Origin: Polynucleobacter sp. MWH-UH25E
GTDB lineage: Bacteria; Pseudomonadota; Gammaproteobacteria; Burkholderiales; Burkholderiaceae
Reading direction: 5' to 3'
Assembly (NCBI RefSeq): GCF_018687095.1
Contig: NZ_CP061286.1
Coordinates: 310,001-374,000, forward strand
Length of the DNA stretch: 64,000 nucleotides
Shown here: positions 17,373 to 26,620 of the stretch, piece after piece
Layout: each line of letters starts with the position of its first letter
How positions within the stretch are numbered: position 1 is the stretch's first letter
The notes under the pieces: generated by a model
The model's database searches: none
Told to the model about the DNA's origin: nothing
The model's input: only the letters and a program-made list of their open reading frames with translations
Made by a program: the position numbers and the translations under genes

Positions 17373-18530
17373 ATGATTTTAATAGTGGCCCCTTATTCTG
17401 GGACTTTGCCTGAAAATAGTCCTTTTCTTGCTGGCGCAAAAAAAATAAGGACGATTATAAAAATTCTAAAATCATTTGATGATAATGTCGTACTTCTAAA
17501 TAGTGGCTATAGTCATGATAATAATCAATTAATGCAAGAAATAGTGGATTTTGATGGAGTAGGTGCTGTAAAAATTATAACCCCTTCCGCTAGAAATAAT
17601 TCTCGCCTTAAGTTACTTGTAAATTTAATTAATAGCAAAAAAATAATAGACGATGTTGTTTCAATACATGGGATTCCAAATGTAGTATGGTGTTACAACG
17701 GATATGCATTTGAAATGCGGGTAGCTGCTTATTTACGAAAAAAATATCGCGTAAAAACGATATTAGAATTTGAAGACTGGCATTTTGCTCGCAGAAGATT
17801 ATTTAACCCTAAGCCATATTTAGATTGGATTTTCTGGCGTCTTGCTATAAGACAACTAGATTATGGTATTGTTGTTAATGGAAAATTAGCCGACAAGCTA
17901 GCTAACCATAATATTAAATCAGTTATGCTTCCCGGTATTGTTTCGCCACATGTTTCTGTTCTCCCCAATAAATTTCCACCCTTTAAAAACAAAAATACTA
18001 TTGTTGGTTATTTCGGAGGTTTGAGTTCTGAAAAAGGGGCAGATAAGATATTGAGGTTAGTAGAGGATTTGGATGTTAATGCAAACTTTATCGTTACTGG
18101 AACTGGAGAGTTACAAGGTGTATTTAAGTTATTGGCAAAAAAGATGCCTGACCGACTTAAATATCTGGGCGCAGTTTCAGAGTGGGATCTTATTGCCGCA
18201 ATTGCACAGGTAGATGTAATAATTAATCCACACGTTGCGAATGACGGCATATTCCCATTCAAGATAATTGAGGCATTGGGGAGTGGAAGATTGCTCATAT
18301 CCACCAAATTGCCCATGCACGGTTATGAAAGTTATGTTGAAGCCATTCAATTTTACGATGGCAGTTATAGTAATTTAGTTTTTATGATCAATAGTGCAGC
18401 TGATATCTATAAAAATAAAAAAAATACAATAAATAGAGTTGCAGAAATTGCCCATGATAATTTTGGTCAAGAAAATCTGAATAATATTATTGGTAATTTA
18501 TTGCAAGTCTTAAATACTCATGAGCTTTAG
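17373..18530 (+). CDS. Family 4 glycosyltransferase
   Basis: 385 aa with GT-B layout. The N-terminal half has the LEFEDWHF acceptor-side segment. The C-terminal half has GYFGGLSSEKGAD (about 212-224), the phosphate-binding start of the donor domain, and FPFKIIEALGSGRLL (about 290-304), which includes the catalytic Glu (the E of the EX7E-type motif) of GT4 enzymes. It adds one sugar to the lipid-linked repeat unit. It starts 5 bases after the polymerase gene. Confidence 0.82.
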   Translation: MILIVAPYSGTLPENSPFLAGAKKIRTIIKILKSFDDNVVLLNSGYSHDNNQLMQEIVDFDGVGAVKIITPSARNNSRLKLLVNLINSKKIIDDVVSIHGIPNVVWCYNGYAFEMRVAAYLRKKYRVKTILEFEDWHFARRRLFNPKPYLDWIFWRLAIRQLDYGIVVNGKLADKLANHNIKSVMLPGIVSPHVSVLPNKFPPFKNKNTIVGYFGGLSSEKGADKILRLVEDLDVNANFIVTGTGELQGVFKLLAKKMPDRLKYLGAVSEWDLIAAIAQVDVIINPHVANDGIFPFKIIEALGSGRLLISTKLPMHGYESYVEAIQFYDGSYSNLVFMINSAADIYKNKKNTINRVAEIAHDNFGQENLNNIIGNLLQVLNTHEL

Positions 18531-18590
18531 TAATAGAATTAATACAATTCTTTAAATAGAAAAATTTAATGTATTTTATTTCGCATAATT

Positions 18591-19667
18591 ATGATTTCAT
18601 GGCGGCAACCTAAGGCTATGGAAGGTAGATTTCATATCCATGCAGCTAACGTGCACCAGGGCGGCGGATCAGTCTTGCTTAATGCGCTCTTAAGATCCAT
18701 GGAAATCCCAGTTTATTTGTCAATAGATCAGCGCATGACTTTATCGGAGGGTATTAGAAAGGATATTCAAATCAATACAGTCAATCCAACTATTTTTCAT
18801 CGGTTATTTTTTGAGATTCTTCAGGCCAGGAAAGTGTTGCCAGGTGATTTTGTTTTGCGTTTTGGAAATTTGCCTCCACTTTTTAAGTTAAAGGGGCGCG
18901 TGGTTGTATTTTTGCAAAATAGATATTTAATAGATCCTGTATCGCTACATAAGCTCCCATTTAAAAGTAGGGTGCGACTTTTAATTGAGCGGCTATGGTT
19001 GTCCTGCAGGCTAAAGAATGTAGATGAGTTCTTGGTTCAAACGCCAACAATGAAAAAATATCTAGAGTTAAAAACATTTGGCAAGATTCCTATACGCGTA
19101 CTACCTTTTGTTGATAATGCTTTTGGGTTTCCCCCTGATCCCCACGATTGCTGTGCAGGCTTGGATTGCCTATATGATTTCATCTATGTTGCTTCTGGAG
19201 AGCCTCATAAAAACCATCAAAATCTTCTTGAAGCCTGGAGTTTGCTGGGTAAAGAAGGAATATTTCCATCCTTATGCCTGACCATAGATGTGGGCAACTT
19301 TACCCCTCTGTGTAGTCATATAGCTAGTTTGTGTGATAAAGAGAATTTGATTATTAATAATGCTGGCAGCCTTGATCATAAGGAGGTACTTGCGTTATAT
19401 AAAAAATCTAAAGCTCTAATTTATCCCTCCAAATTTGAATCGTTTGGGATTCCATTAATCGAGGCTAAGCAAGCTGGTCTGCCAGTTTTGGCGCCTGAAT
19501 TAGACTATGTTCGCGATATTCTTGATCCCGTAGAGGTTTTTGATCCAAATTCTTCAGTCTCAATTGCTAGGGCGGTTAAGAGATTTATCGGGTTAGAGCG
19601 CGCTTCGCTAACAATGCTGGATGCAGCACAGTTTCTCGCTTTAATGCGCTCAGGAGATTCTTTATGA
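18591..19667 (+). CDS. Family 4 glycosyltransferase
   Basis: 358 aa. The N-terminal NVHQGGGSVLLNALL segment is the Gly-rich acceptor-side loop of mannosyltransferase-like GT4 enzymes. VASGEPHKNHQNLLEAW (about 201-217) and SKFESFGIPLIEAKQAG (about 286-302) form the donor site with the EX7E pair. An internal ATG at 18618 may be the real start because the first nine residues are atypical. The stop overlaps the following RmlD-like gene by 4 bases. Confidence 0.82.
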   Translation: MISWRQPKAMEGRFHIHAANVHQGGGSVLLNALLRSMEIPVYLSIDQRMTLSEGIRKDIQINTVNPTIFHRLFFEILQARKVLPGDFVLRFGNLPPLFKLKGRVVVFLQNRYLIDPVSLHKLPFKSRVRLLIERLWLSCRLKNVDEFLVQTPTMKKYLELKTFGKIPIRVLPFVDNAFGFPPDPHDCCAGLDCLYDFIYVASGEPHKNHQNLLEAWSLLGKEGIFPSLCLTIDVGNFTPLCSHIASLCDKENLIINNAGSLDHKEVLALYKKSKALIYPSKFESFGIPLIEAKQAGLPVLAPELDYVRDILDPVEVFDPNSSVSIARAVKRFIGLERASLTMLDAAQFLALMRSGDSL

Positions 19668-20518
19668 GAATATTGGTACTAGGCACCAGCGGCATGATTG
19701 GTAGCGCCGTATTTAAGATTCTTTCAGAGGATGCTAAAAACCAAGTTTTTGGAAGTATACGCGACATTGGTTGGAAGTCTTATTTTAGTCAATCTATTCA
19801 AGGGCGAATAATAAATGATGTCGATGTTATGAGCTCGGATGATCTTATTGGCTTATTTGAGCAGACTAAACCCAATGTAATTATCAATTGCATTGGTCTC
19901 ACTAAGCACAAGCATGGGAGTGAGAATCCGTTAGTCTCGCTACCTATTAATTCCTTATTTCCTCATCGTTTAGCGCACCTATGTAAGCTGGTTGGCGCAC
20001 GTCTAATCCATATTAGTACCGATTGCGTATTTTCTGGAGAAAGAGGTGATTACAGTGAAGGCGACCATGCTGATGCTTCGGATATATATGGAAGATCTAA
20101 AGCTTTGGGAGAAGTGGATTATCCCAATACAATCACTCTCCGTACCTCTACTATAGGACATGAGATACAGACTAGGTATGGATTGCTTGACTGGTTTCTA
20201 TCTCAGGGCGAGAGTTGCAAAGGTTTTGCAAAGGCAATTTTCTCGGGGCTACCCACTGTAGTATTTGCACAAATAATACGTGATGTAGTAATTCCGCATG
20301 ATGAATTAACTGGTTTATACCATGTCGCGGCAAAGCCAATCAACAAATTTGAGTTGCTAGGCATGATTGCCAGATGTTATCAAAAAGATATTGAAATTAT
20401 TCGGGATGATTCATTTAGGATTGACCGTTCTTTAAATTCTGACCGATTTAGATTGGCAACTGGATATGAACCCCCTGAATGGCCAGAATTAATTAAGTTA
20501 ATGCACGCATATCAATAA
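19664..20518 (+). CDS. RmlD-like nucleotide-sugar 4-reductase
   Basis: A 284-aa extended SDR. GTSGMIG (7-13) binds the cofactor, STDCVFSG (118-125) carries the catalytic Ser/Thr, and YGRSK (142-146) is the YxxxK motif. It resembles dTDP-4-keto-rhamnose reductase (RmlD) and the N-terminal reductase half of FnlB/CapF/WbjC. It is followed by the 4,6-dehydratase and 2-epimerase that make UDP-L-6-deoxy-HexNAc. CapF-type proteins carry an extra C-terminal cupin epimerase domain (about 370 aa in total), which is absent here. The size therefore fits the RmlD-type reductase of UDP-L-QuiNAc synthesis at least as well. Confidence 0.8.
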   Translation: MRILVLGTSGMIGSAVFKILSEDAKNQVFGSIRDIGWKSYFSQSIQGRIINDVDVMSSDDLIGLFEQTKPNVIINCIGLTKHKHGSENPLVSLPINSLFPHRLAHLCKLVGARLIHISTDCVFSGERGDYSEGDHADASDIYGRSKALGEVDYPNTITLRTSTIGHEIQTRYGLLDWFLSQGESCKGFAKAIFSGLPTVVFAQIIRDVVIPHDELTGLYHVAAKPINKFELLGMIARCYQKDIEIIRDDSFRIDRSLNSDRFRLATGYEPPEWPELIKLMHAYQ

Positions 20519-20531
20519 TTTAGGACTAAGT

Positions 20532-21542
20532 ATGTTTAAAAATAAAGTGCTTTTAATTACTGGCGGTACTGGCTCCTTTGGAAATACTGTACTTAAAAGA
20601 TTTTTGTCCACCGAAGTACGAGAGATTCGTATTTTTAGTCGCGATGAAAAGAAGCAAGAGGACATGCGTATTGCTTTTAATAACCCAAAACTTAAGTTTT
20701 GCATTGGGGATATCCGTGATTATGGAAGTATTTATGAGGCCCTTAAAGGGGTTGATTTTGTTTTTCATGCTGCAGCACTCAAGCAGGTCCCATCTTGCGA
20801 GTTTTATCCTATGGAGGCTGTTCGAACCAATGTAATTGGCACTGAAAATGTTTTAAATGCTGCAACGGCAAATAATGTAAGCCGTTTAGTTGTTTTGAGT
20901 ACTGATAAGGCTGTTTATCCAATAAACTCGATGGGCATTTCAAAGGCGATGGCAGAAAAACTTATGATCGCTAAGGCGCGCTTACAGACAAAAAGCGAAA
21001 CGATTTTTTGCGCCACCCGCTACGGAAATGTGATGGCATCCCGTGGGTCGGTCATTCCGCTTTTTGTAACCCAGATTAAGGAAGGCAAACCTATTACTGT
21101 GACCGACCCAAAAATGACACGATTTTTAATGTCGCTTGAGGACTCTGTAGACTTAGTTTTATATGCATTTGAGCATGGTCAGCAGGGCGATATTTTTGTG
21201 CAAAAGGCTCCGGCTTCTACAGTCGCTGACTTAGCACAAGCGATTCAGGAGCTTTTTAAAAAGAATGGAGATATTCGCATAATTGGTACTCGCCATGGCG
21301 AGAAGTTGTATGAATCTTTGATCTCGCGTGAAGAAATGGCAAAGGCATTTGATATGGGGAGGTATTACCGTATACCGGCAGATAATAGGGACTTGAATTA
21401 CGCCCAATACTTTACGGAGGGCGAGGAAGAAATTTCTCACCAGGAAGATTACACGTCCCATAATACTGATCGCTTAAATATTGACCAGATAAAAAATACG
21501 CTTTTAAAGTTGGATTATATTAAGGATGCATTAAATGCTTAA
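20532..21542 (+). CDS. fnlA: UDP-GlcNAc 4,6-dehydratase/5-epimerase (FnlA/CapE/WbjB type)
   Basis: 336 aa. TGGTGSFG (10-17) binds NADP and the catalytic YxxxK motif is replaced by M134-x3-K138 in NSMGISKAMAEK, the hallmark of the inverting FlaA1/CapE/WbjB dehydratases. The enzyme removes water across C4/C6 of UDP-GlcNAc with C5 epimerisation, giving an L-configured 4-keto sugar. Reductase and 2-epimerase genes flank it. The symbol is by family; QnlA and WbvB of L-QuiNAc pathways are equally close relatives. Confidence 0.88.
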   Translation: MFKNKVLLITGGTGSFGNTVLKRFLSTEVREIRIFSRDEKKQEDMRIAFNNPKLKFCIGDIRDYGSIYEALKGVDFVFHAAALKQVPSCEFYPMEAVRTNVIGTENVLNAATANNVSRLVVLSTDKAVYPINSMGISKAMAEKLMIAKARLQTKSETIFCATRYGNVMASRGSVIPLFVTQIKEGKPITVTDPKMTRFLMSLEDSVDLVLYAFEHGQQGDIFVQKAPASTVADLAQAIQELFKKNGDIRIIGTRHGEKLYESLISREEMAKAFDMGRYYRIPADNRDLNYAQYFTEGEEEISHQEDYTSHNTDRLNIDQIKNTLLKLDYIKDALNA

Positions 21543-22659
21543 AGTTATGACTATCGTTGGTACTCGGCCTGAGTTAATTAAGATGAGTCGAGCGATTGCT
21601 GAGTTTGATTTGCACACTAATCATGTGCTTGTTCACACGGGCCAGAATTATGACTACGAGTTAAATCAGCTTTTCTTTGAGGATTTGGGTATACGTAAGC
21701 CAGATTATTTCCTAGAGGCAGTTGGAAGTAATGCGGCCCAAACTATAGCTAGGGTGATTGAGAAGTCAGATGAGGTAATGGAGGTGGTAAAACCTGACGC
21801 CGTCTTGCTATACGGGGATACAAATTCATGCTTAGCCGTCATTGCTGCTAAGCGTAGAAAAATACCTGTTTTCCATATGGAGGCTGGGAATCGATGTTTT
21901 GATCAGCGTGTTCCGGAGGAGTTAAATCGTAAAGTTTTGGATCATTTAAGTGACATTAATTTAGTCTTAACGGAGCATGCGCGTCGATATCTAATTGCCG
22001 AGGGAATTCCTGCCGAGACAATTATTAAAACTGGTTCACACATGCAAGAGGTTCTTGATTTTTATATGCCAAAAATCACTAGTTCTAACGTGATTAAGCA
22101 AATGGGACTAGAGTCGAATAAATTTTTCATTGTTAGTGCTCATAGGGAGGAGAACATAGATAGCAAGGAAAATATGCGCGATATGGTTGAGGCGCTCAAT
22201 GCTATTGCCGACACTTACAATATGCCGGTTATTTTTTCCACACATCCTCGAACAAAAAAGCGATTGGACACAATGGAGTTAGGTGGGCTAAATAAACATA
22301 TTCAGTTTATGAAGCCATTTGGTTTTTGTGACTACATCAAACTCCAAATGGAAGCTCTTTGCGTAGTGTCTGATAGTGGAACAATTTCTGAAGAAGGATC
22401 CCTATTAAATCTTCCTGCCATTACCATTCGGAATGCTCATGAGCGTCCCGAGGGCATGGATGAAGGCACATTGATTATGAGTGGTCTAAAAAAAGATAGG
22501 GTATTGGATGCGATAAGAGTAATTATTGCCCAGCACGACAAGGCTAGGAGAGTAATGGCGACAGTTGCAGACTATGAGGGCGGCCCTGTTTCTAAGCAGT
22601 TACTTCGTGTAGTGATGAGTTATGTTGATTACGTGAATAGAACAGTTTGGTCAAAATAG
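21535..22659 (+). CDS. wecB: Non-hydrolysing UDP-HexNAc 2-epimerase (WecB/FnlC family)
   Basis: 374 aa. GTRPELIK (9-16), HTGQNYDYEL, YGDTNS and HMEAGNRCFDQRVPEELNR are the UDP and catalytic motifs of WecB-family 2-epimerases. The C-terminal DSGTISEEG loop binds the UDP phosphates. As the third gene of the dehydratase-reductase-epimerase set it most likely acts last, as FnlC/WbjD/QnlC, inverting C2 of the L-sugar. It overlaps the dehydratase gene by 8 bases. A housekeeping ManNAc role is less likely in this context. Confidence 0.9.
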   Translation: MLKVMTIVGTRPELIKMSRAIAEFDLHTNHVLVHTGQNYDYELNQLFFEDLGIRKPDYFLEAVGSNAAQTIARVIEKSDEVMEVVKPDAVLLYGDTNSCLAVIAAKRRKIPVFHMEAGNRCFDQRVPEELNRKVLDHLSDINLVLTEHARRYLIAEGIPAETIIKTGSHMQEVLDFYMPKITSSNVIKQMGLESNKFFIVSAHREENIDSKENMRDMVEALNAIADTYNMPVIFSTHPRTKKRLDTMELGGLNKHIQFMKPFGFCDYIKLQMEALCVVSDSGTISEEGSLLNLPAITIRNAHERPEGMDEGTLIMSGLKKDRVLDAIRVIIAQHDKARRVMATVADYEGGPVSKQLLRVVMSYVDYVNRTVWSK

Positions 22660-22666
22660 TTTGTAT

Positions 22667-23860
22667 ATGAGAAGTATTGCGGTTATTACCGATTCTTATT
22701 ACCCTGCACGAACATCCGCTGCAGCGCAGCTTAAGGACCTGGTCATTGAGTTTAATAAATATGGAATTTCTTCTCTGGTTATTGTTCCGGATTCCGATTT
22801 AGATCAAGCTTGGAAGTTGGAGCTGTTGAATGGGGTTCGGGTGCTCAGACTGAAATCACCAAAAACTAAGGATGTGGTTTACATAAGAAGAACGTTGGCC
22901 GAATTTTTTATGCCATATTTCATGTGGATGCGTTATTTAATGTCGCCACTTTCTAGTGAAAAATTAGATGGCGTAATTTGGTACTCCCCTACAATTTTTT
23001 GGGCGCCATTTGTTAAAAGGCTTAAAAAGAAATCCTCATGTGGAAGCTACCTGATTCTTCGTGATATTTTTCCAGAGTGGGCTCTCGACCTTGGCCTTAT
23101 AGGAAAGGGCATTGCATATAGATTTTTCAAGTGGATTGAGGCTAGTCAATACAAGATTGCAGACACTATTGGAGTCCAGGCTAGTAAAAATATTGAGTAC
23201 TTTAAAAGCTGGCCTAAATTTAATTCAAAGAATATTGAGGTGTTGCAAAACTGGTTATCAGAGACCACACCCAGTCTTTGCAGCATATCTGTTGGCAATA
23301 CTTTTTTGGCTGGCAGAAAAATATTTGTTTATGCTGGAAATATGGGGGTTGCCCAAGGCATGGGGGTCGTACTTGATTTAGCTGAGTCCCTAGTCAACAG
23401 AGGGGATATTGGTTTTCTGATGGTTGGTAGAGGTAGTGAATATGGAAATTTAAAGCGGGAGGCTTTAAATCGCAGTCTCAATAACATTTTATTTTTTGAT
23501 GAGATTGATTCTGCGGAGATTCCTGCTTTATATAGACAATGCAGTATTGGATTGGTGATTCTAGACCCGCGCCACAAGACACATAATATACCTGGAAAAT
23601 TTCTGTCTTATATGCAGTCCGGATTGCCGGTGCTTGCAAAAATTAATCGAGGAAATGATTTAGTGGAGTTAATCAATGAAACGCAAGTGGGCTCTACCTA
23701 TACAGGATCCTCTGTGGGCGAATTAAGAGATATTGCGGAGGCCTTGGTTGATAAGATAATGACTGACGATGAAATGAGTTTGCGTTGTAAAAATTTGGCA
23801 AAAGAACTTTTTTCAACTGAGGTTGCGGTTAAGCAAATAATGAAGGCTCTTGCGCCATGA
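22667..23860 (+). CDS. wbuB: WbuB-like family 4 glycosyltransferase
   Basis: About 397 aa. The N-terminal TDSYYPARTSAAAQLKDL segment and the central LILRDIFPEWALDLGL segment are characteristic of WbuB/WbjE proteins, which transfer L-FucNAc-type sugars from UDP. FVYAGNMGVAQGM is the start of the donor domain, followed by FLSYMQSGLPVLA. It follows the UDP-L-6-deoxy-HexNAc genes and precedes wbuC, the same order as in known O-antigen clusters. I prefer ATG 22667 to the in-frame TTG 22661. Confidence 0.82.
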   Translation: MRSIAVITDSYYPARTSAAAQLKDLVIEFNKYGISSLVIVPDSDLDQAWKLELLNGVRVLRLKSPKTKDVVYIRRTLAEFFMPYFMWMRYLMSPLSSEKLDGVIWYSPTIFWAPFVKRLKKKSSCGSYLILRDIFPEWALDLGLIGKGIAYRFFKWIEASQYKIADTIGVQASKNIEYFKSWPKFNSKNIEVLQNWLSETTPSLCSISVGNTFLAGRKIFVYAGNMGVAQGMGVVLDLAESLVNRGDIGFLMVGRGSEYGNLKREALNRSLNNILFFDEIDSAEIPALYRQCSIGLVILDPRHKTHNIPGKFLSYMQSGLPVLAKINRGNDLVELINETQVGSTYTGSSVGELRDIAEALVDKIMTDDEMSLRCKNLAKELFSTEVAVKQIMKALAP

Positions 23861-24354
23861 GTGCTAGAGAATTCTCTATGGAATTCTTGGATAATTTATC
23901 CTTATTCGCTTTCAATTCGCCTAGAGGCAGGAAAAACTTTAATTTACACCTTGATTACACTGAGCCCTGCCAAAGATTATTTAATGCTATAGGTGTTGAT
24001 AGTTACATTCCTCCCCATAGGCATTTGCAGGATCAAAAAGATGAAACTTTGATAGCAGTTAAGGGGTTATTTGCCCTGATAGTTTTCGATGAGGCCGGAG
24101 AAATTAAACGAATCTCCAAATTTGGTACTGAAAAATTTCTTACTCAAGGTATAGCTAATGTTGGAGTCGAATTAACGCCCGTGGTTTGGCATACCGTATT
24201 GGCTCTAGTAGAGGATTCAATCCTTTTAGAGGTTAAATCCGGCCCATTTATTGCAAGTGCTGCAAAGGAAATGGCTCCATGGGCTCCGCCCGAGGATTCA
24301 TCTGAGGCGGCGCATTATTTTAATAACTTGAAGAAGTTGGTAACTACAAAATAA
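23857..24354 (+). CDS. wbuC: WbuC-family cupin metalloprotein
   Basis: A 165-aa single-domain cupin. IPPHRHLQDQKDETLIAVKG holds the H-x-H...E metal ligands of cupin motif 1 and a VVWHTVLAL segment holds the motif 2 histidine. WbuC proteins typically end UDP-L-FucNAc clusters next to wbuB; their biochemical role is not established. Here, with a reductase lacking the CapF cupin domain, WbuC is a candidate for a separate sugar epimerase, but that is only inference. Its start overlaps the preceding stop (ATGA). It is the last gene of the + strand cluster. Confidence 0.82.
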   Translation: MSAREFSMEFLDNLSLFAFNSPRGRKNFNLHLDYTEPCQRLFNAIGVDSYIPPHRHLQDQKDETLIAVKGLFALIVFDEAGEIKRISKFGTEKFLTQGIANVGVELTPVVWHTVLALVEDSILLEVKSGPFIASAAKEMAPWAPPEDSSEAAHYFNNLKKLVTTK

Positions 24355-24371
24355 ATTTGATGTTTTAGTTT

Positions 24372-25394
24372 TTACACCGTGCAGTAACTGTGCTCTAGAT
24401 ATCTCATAACTGTATCCGTCTTTGACCATCTTCCGCGCTGCATGATTATTGGCATGCTTGCTCCCGACTTGAGTAAATCTTGTGCGGCACCTACTCTCAT
24501 AGAGTGGCCGCTGATTCCTTGAATAACTAATTCATCAAGCCCAGCATTTCTGGCAATTCTTTTATAGATTCGATTGACCTGACCAGAACCAAGGTTTCTG
24601 TCTGAAATTCGACCTACGCGATCAATTCCAACGATAAGGTATTCCTGCTTCTCAGAAAGATAGTTCATCCACGACACTATGGCTAAATGAGCTCTTTGAC
24701 CTAGGTGTAGCCATTTCCCTGTAGAGTCTTGATCAGTTTTACTTTTTCTCAAAAGAATGGAGGAGCTCTCAACGCCATTTTTGATTGAGAATTTGACGTC
24801 CTTAATTTGTAACGATACTAATTCGCTGCGCCTGCATAGGGTGTCATAGGCTACTAATAAGATTGCTCTATCACGTATGCCTCTGATAGAGTCATCTGTA
24901 GCTAATAGCATTTTTTCTAGGGTGTCTGCATTGATGCTTCCGGCCTGACTAGAAGAGCGACCTAACTTGCGATGCATTCTACGCATCTCTAAAGCAACAT
25001 CAGGATCTTTGGTCGGATCATCAAAGCGATTTAGTTTATGTATAGCAGACAGCCCACAAAGAGCTCGTCTAATGCTCGCCGAAGATCTACCGCTATTTGT
25101 TAGCTCACAAATATATTGAACAACCAAGTTTGGCTCTGCAGGTAAGCCATTTGCATTTCTGTCATGGCAAAAATGAATGAAATCATTAAAGTCAGTGCGA
25201 TAGGCTCTGATCGTAGCCGGTGCATAAGCACCTTCAATTTTTACGATAGTTGCTTGTAGAAGTTTGACAGATTTATTGAAGTCTGAGGGGTTACTTATCT
25301 TATCTGTTCTTTGATCGGCGTTGCCCACTAACTCCAGCTTTCTTTTAGCTGGACTTTTAGGCTCGGATTGTGCAAAATCTTGATTAATAAGCAT
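24372..25394 (-). CDS. Tyrosine recombinase / phage-type integrase
   Basis: 340 aa. Residues 45-135 form a SAM-like core-binding domain and residues 150-335 the catalytic domain. The catalytic set is visible: R188 (CRRSEL), K219 (RKSKTD), H297-x2-R300 (GHSMR), W323 (GRW) and Y332 (MRYLEH). All residues are present, so the enzyme should be active. GGAGA lies 7 bases upstream of the ATG. It converges on the polysaccharide cluster and its divergent neighbours are an HTH gene and an uncharacterised gene. I found no tRNA or obvious att repeats next to it. Confidence 0.9.
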   Translation of the reverse strand: MLINQDFAQSEPKSPAKRKLELVGNADQRTDKISNPSDFNKSVKLLQATIVKIEGAYAPATIRAYRTDFNDFIHFCHDRNANGLPAEPNLVVQYICELTNSGRSSASIRRALCGLSAIHKLNRFDDPTKDPDVALEMRRMHRKLGRSSSQAGSINADTLEKMLLATDDSIRGIRDRAILLVAYDTLCRRSELVSLQIKDVKFSIKNGVESSSILLRKSKTDQDSTGKWLHLGQRAHLAIVSWMNYLSEKQEYLIVGIDRVGRISDRNLGSGQVNRIYKRIARNAGLDELVIQGISGHSMRVGAAQDLLKSGASMPIIMQRGRWSKTDTVMRYLEHSYCTV

Positions 25395-25466
25395 TTTTTT
25401 ATCTCCAATAAGATATCAAATATTACTTAAATACAATAATTAATATCATTATAGGTTATTTTAATC

Positions 25467-25706
25467 TTGATTACAAGTGGTCAAATTAAGGCGGCGCGTG
25501 CTTTGCTTGGGCTTACAACTGCGAAATTGGCTGAATTATCTGGAATTGGATTTACAACCCTTGTGCGTCTAGAGTCCTTTGAAGGTGTGCCGTCTGCCAA
25601 CATCAAGACGCTTGATTCTGTTAAGCGTACCCTTGAGAGCGCTGGCATCGAGTTCATTGGTACCCCCGATGAGGGTCCTGGTGTTCGACTATTTGATAAG
25701 GGCTAA
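25467..25706 (+). CDS. Small XRE-like helix-turn-helix protein
   Basis: A 79-aa protein with a TTG start. Residues 6-30 give the HTH pattern of XRE/Cro regulators (ARALLGLTTAKLAELSGIGFTTLVRLE), followed by VKRTLESAGIEFIGT, a tail common in short XRE proteins of mobile elements. It is divergent from the integrase with only 72 bases between, which is A+T-rich and full of ATAT-type words, so it may repress the integrase and itself. It is separated from the next gene by 3 bases. Confidence 0.75.
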   Translation: MITSGQIKAARALLGLTTAKLAELSGIGFTTLVRLESFEGVPSANIKTLDSVKRTLESAGIEFIGTPDEGPGVRLFDKG

Positions 25707-25709
25707 ATC

Positions 25710-26597
25710 ATGGCTAAGCCCTCATCTGCAACCAAATCAAATCGCTCAGGTGGGCCAAGAAGTGATGAGGGTAAAAAGATTGCATCACAAAATGCTTTAA
25801 AGACTGGGGCATATTCCAACACACTAATTTTGCCGGGCGAAGATGAATCTCAGTTTCGTCAAATCGAGGATCAATTTGTCAGAGACTTTTGTCCAGAAGA
25901 TATGGCAGAGATTGCGATGGTGCATGATCTTGCTGTTTTGGCTTGGAAGAAGATTCGCCTTGAAAACTTAGAGCTACGATTTACACTTTCACGTCTTAAT
26001 GCTCCATTGGGATATTTTGATAAGAATGAAACTAAATTTTTATCATCCCCACTAGTTGAATCAAATTTGCATCAGATACATATTTATACAGATGATCTTA
26101 GAAAGTCCGCAGGGTTGGCTAAAGACCATATTAATTATCTTCGCGGCAAAGGTGCAACGGTTTACGATTTAGAGAGTCTAGAAAATGAGCACCCACTGTT
26201 AAGTAAAATATTGATTAAGCAGATTGAGAGTTTTGGATTTATTAATCCAACTTCAGAAAATGTTCTTCATTATGAGTACAAAACTGATGCAGGAAGAACA
26301 GAGCTCTTTTGGAATTATTTTATGCAAGTTGCCACTAAGGAGCTTGAAGAGGTAATTTTGCTTTGTAAAAACCAAATTCAAATTCAGCAAGAGTTGCAAG
26401 CCGTTAAAGATAAGCGCTTGATGGAGATGATGCAAAGTGAAAAACCTAGTAGGGCATTTGATGATTTGCGTCGGAACTTTTATCGCGCCTTAAGTGAGTT
26501 ACGCAAACATCAAGAATGGAAACGCAAAATACAGGTGGTCGATGTGCCTACGAATAATGTAATTGATTCTGATGAAGGCAAAAAATCCGCAGGTTGA
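25710..26597 (+). CDS. Uncharacterised GPRxxEGKxxxxxNAxKxG protein
   Basis: 295 aa, no function assigned. The N-terminus is rich in Ser, Lys and Asn and carries GGPRSDEGKKIASQNALKTG (residues 15-34), a motif I recognise from many uncharacterised proteins of mobile regions, followed by an LPGEDESQF segment. The remainder (about 60-290) is predicted helical and strongly charged, with two likely coiled-coil stretches (about 195-230 and 255-280). There is no signal peptide or membrane helix, so it is cytoplasmic and, with its basic tail, could bind nucleic acid. It is probably co-transcribed with the HTH gene 3 bases upstream. Confidence 0.6.
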   Translation: MAKPSSATKSNRSGGPRSDEGKKIASQNALKTGAYSNTLILPGEDESQFRQIEDQFVRDFCPEDMAEIAMVHDLAVLAWKKIRLENLELRFTLSRLNAPLGYFDKNETKFLSSPLVESNLHQIHIYTDDLRKSAGLAKDHINYLRGKGATVYDLESLENEHPLLSKILIKQIESFGFINPTSENVLHYEYKTDAGRTELFWNYFMQVATKELEEVILLCKNQIQIQQELQAVKDKRLMEMMQSEKPSRAFDDLRRNFYRALSELRKHQEWKRKIQVVDVPTNNVIDSDEGKKSAG

Positions 26598-26620
26598 TAG
26601 AGGATTTATTTTTTACCACG

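Noticed and set aside
24355..26600. att direct repeats or a tRNA target for the integrase
   Set aside because: I compared the flanks by eye and found no convincing direct repeat or tRNA end; a computed repeat search would be needed.
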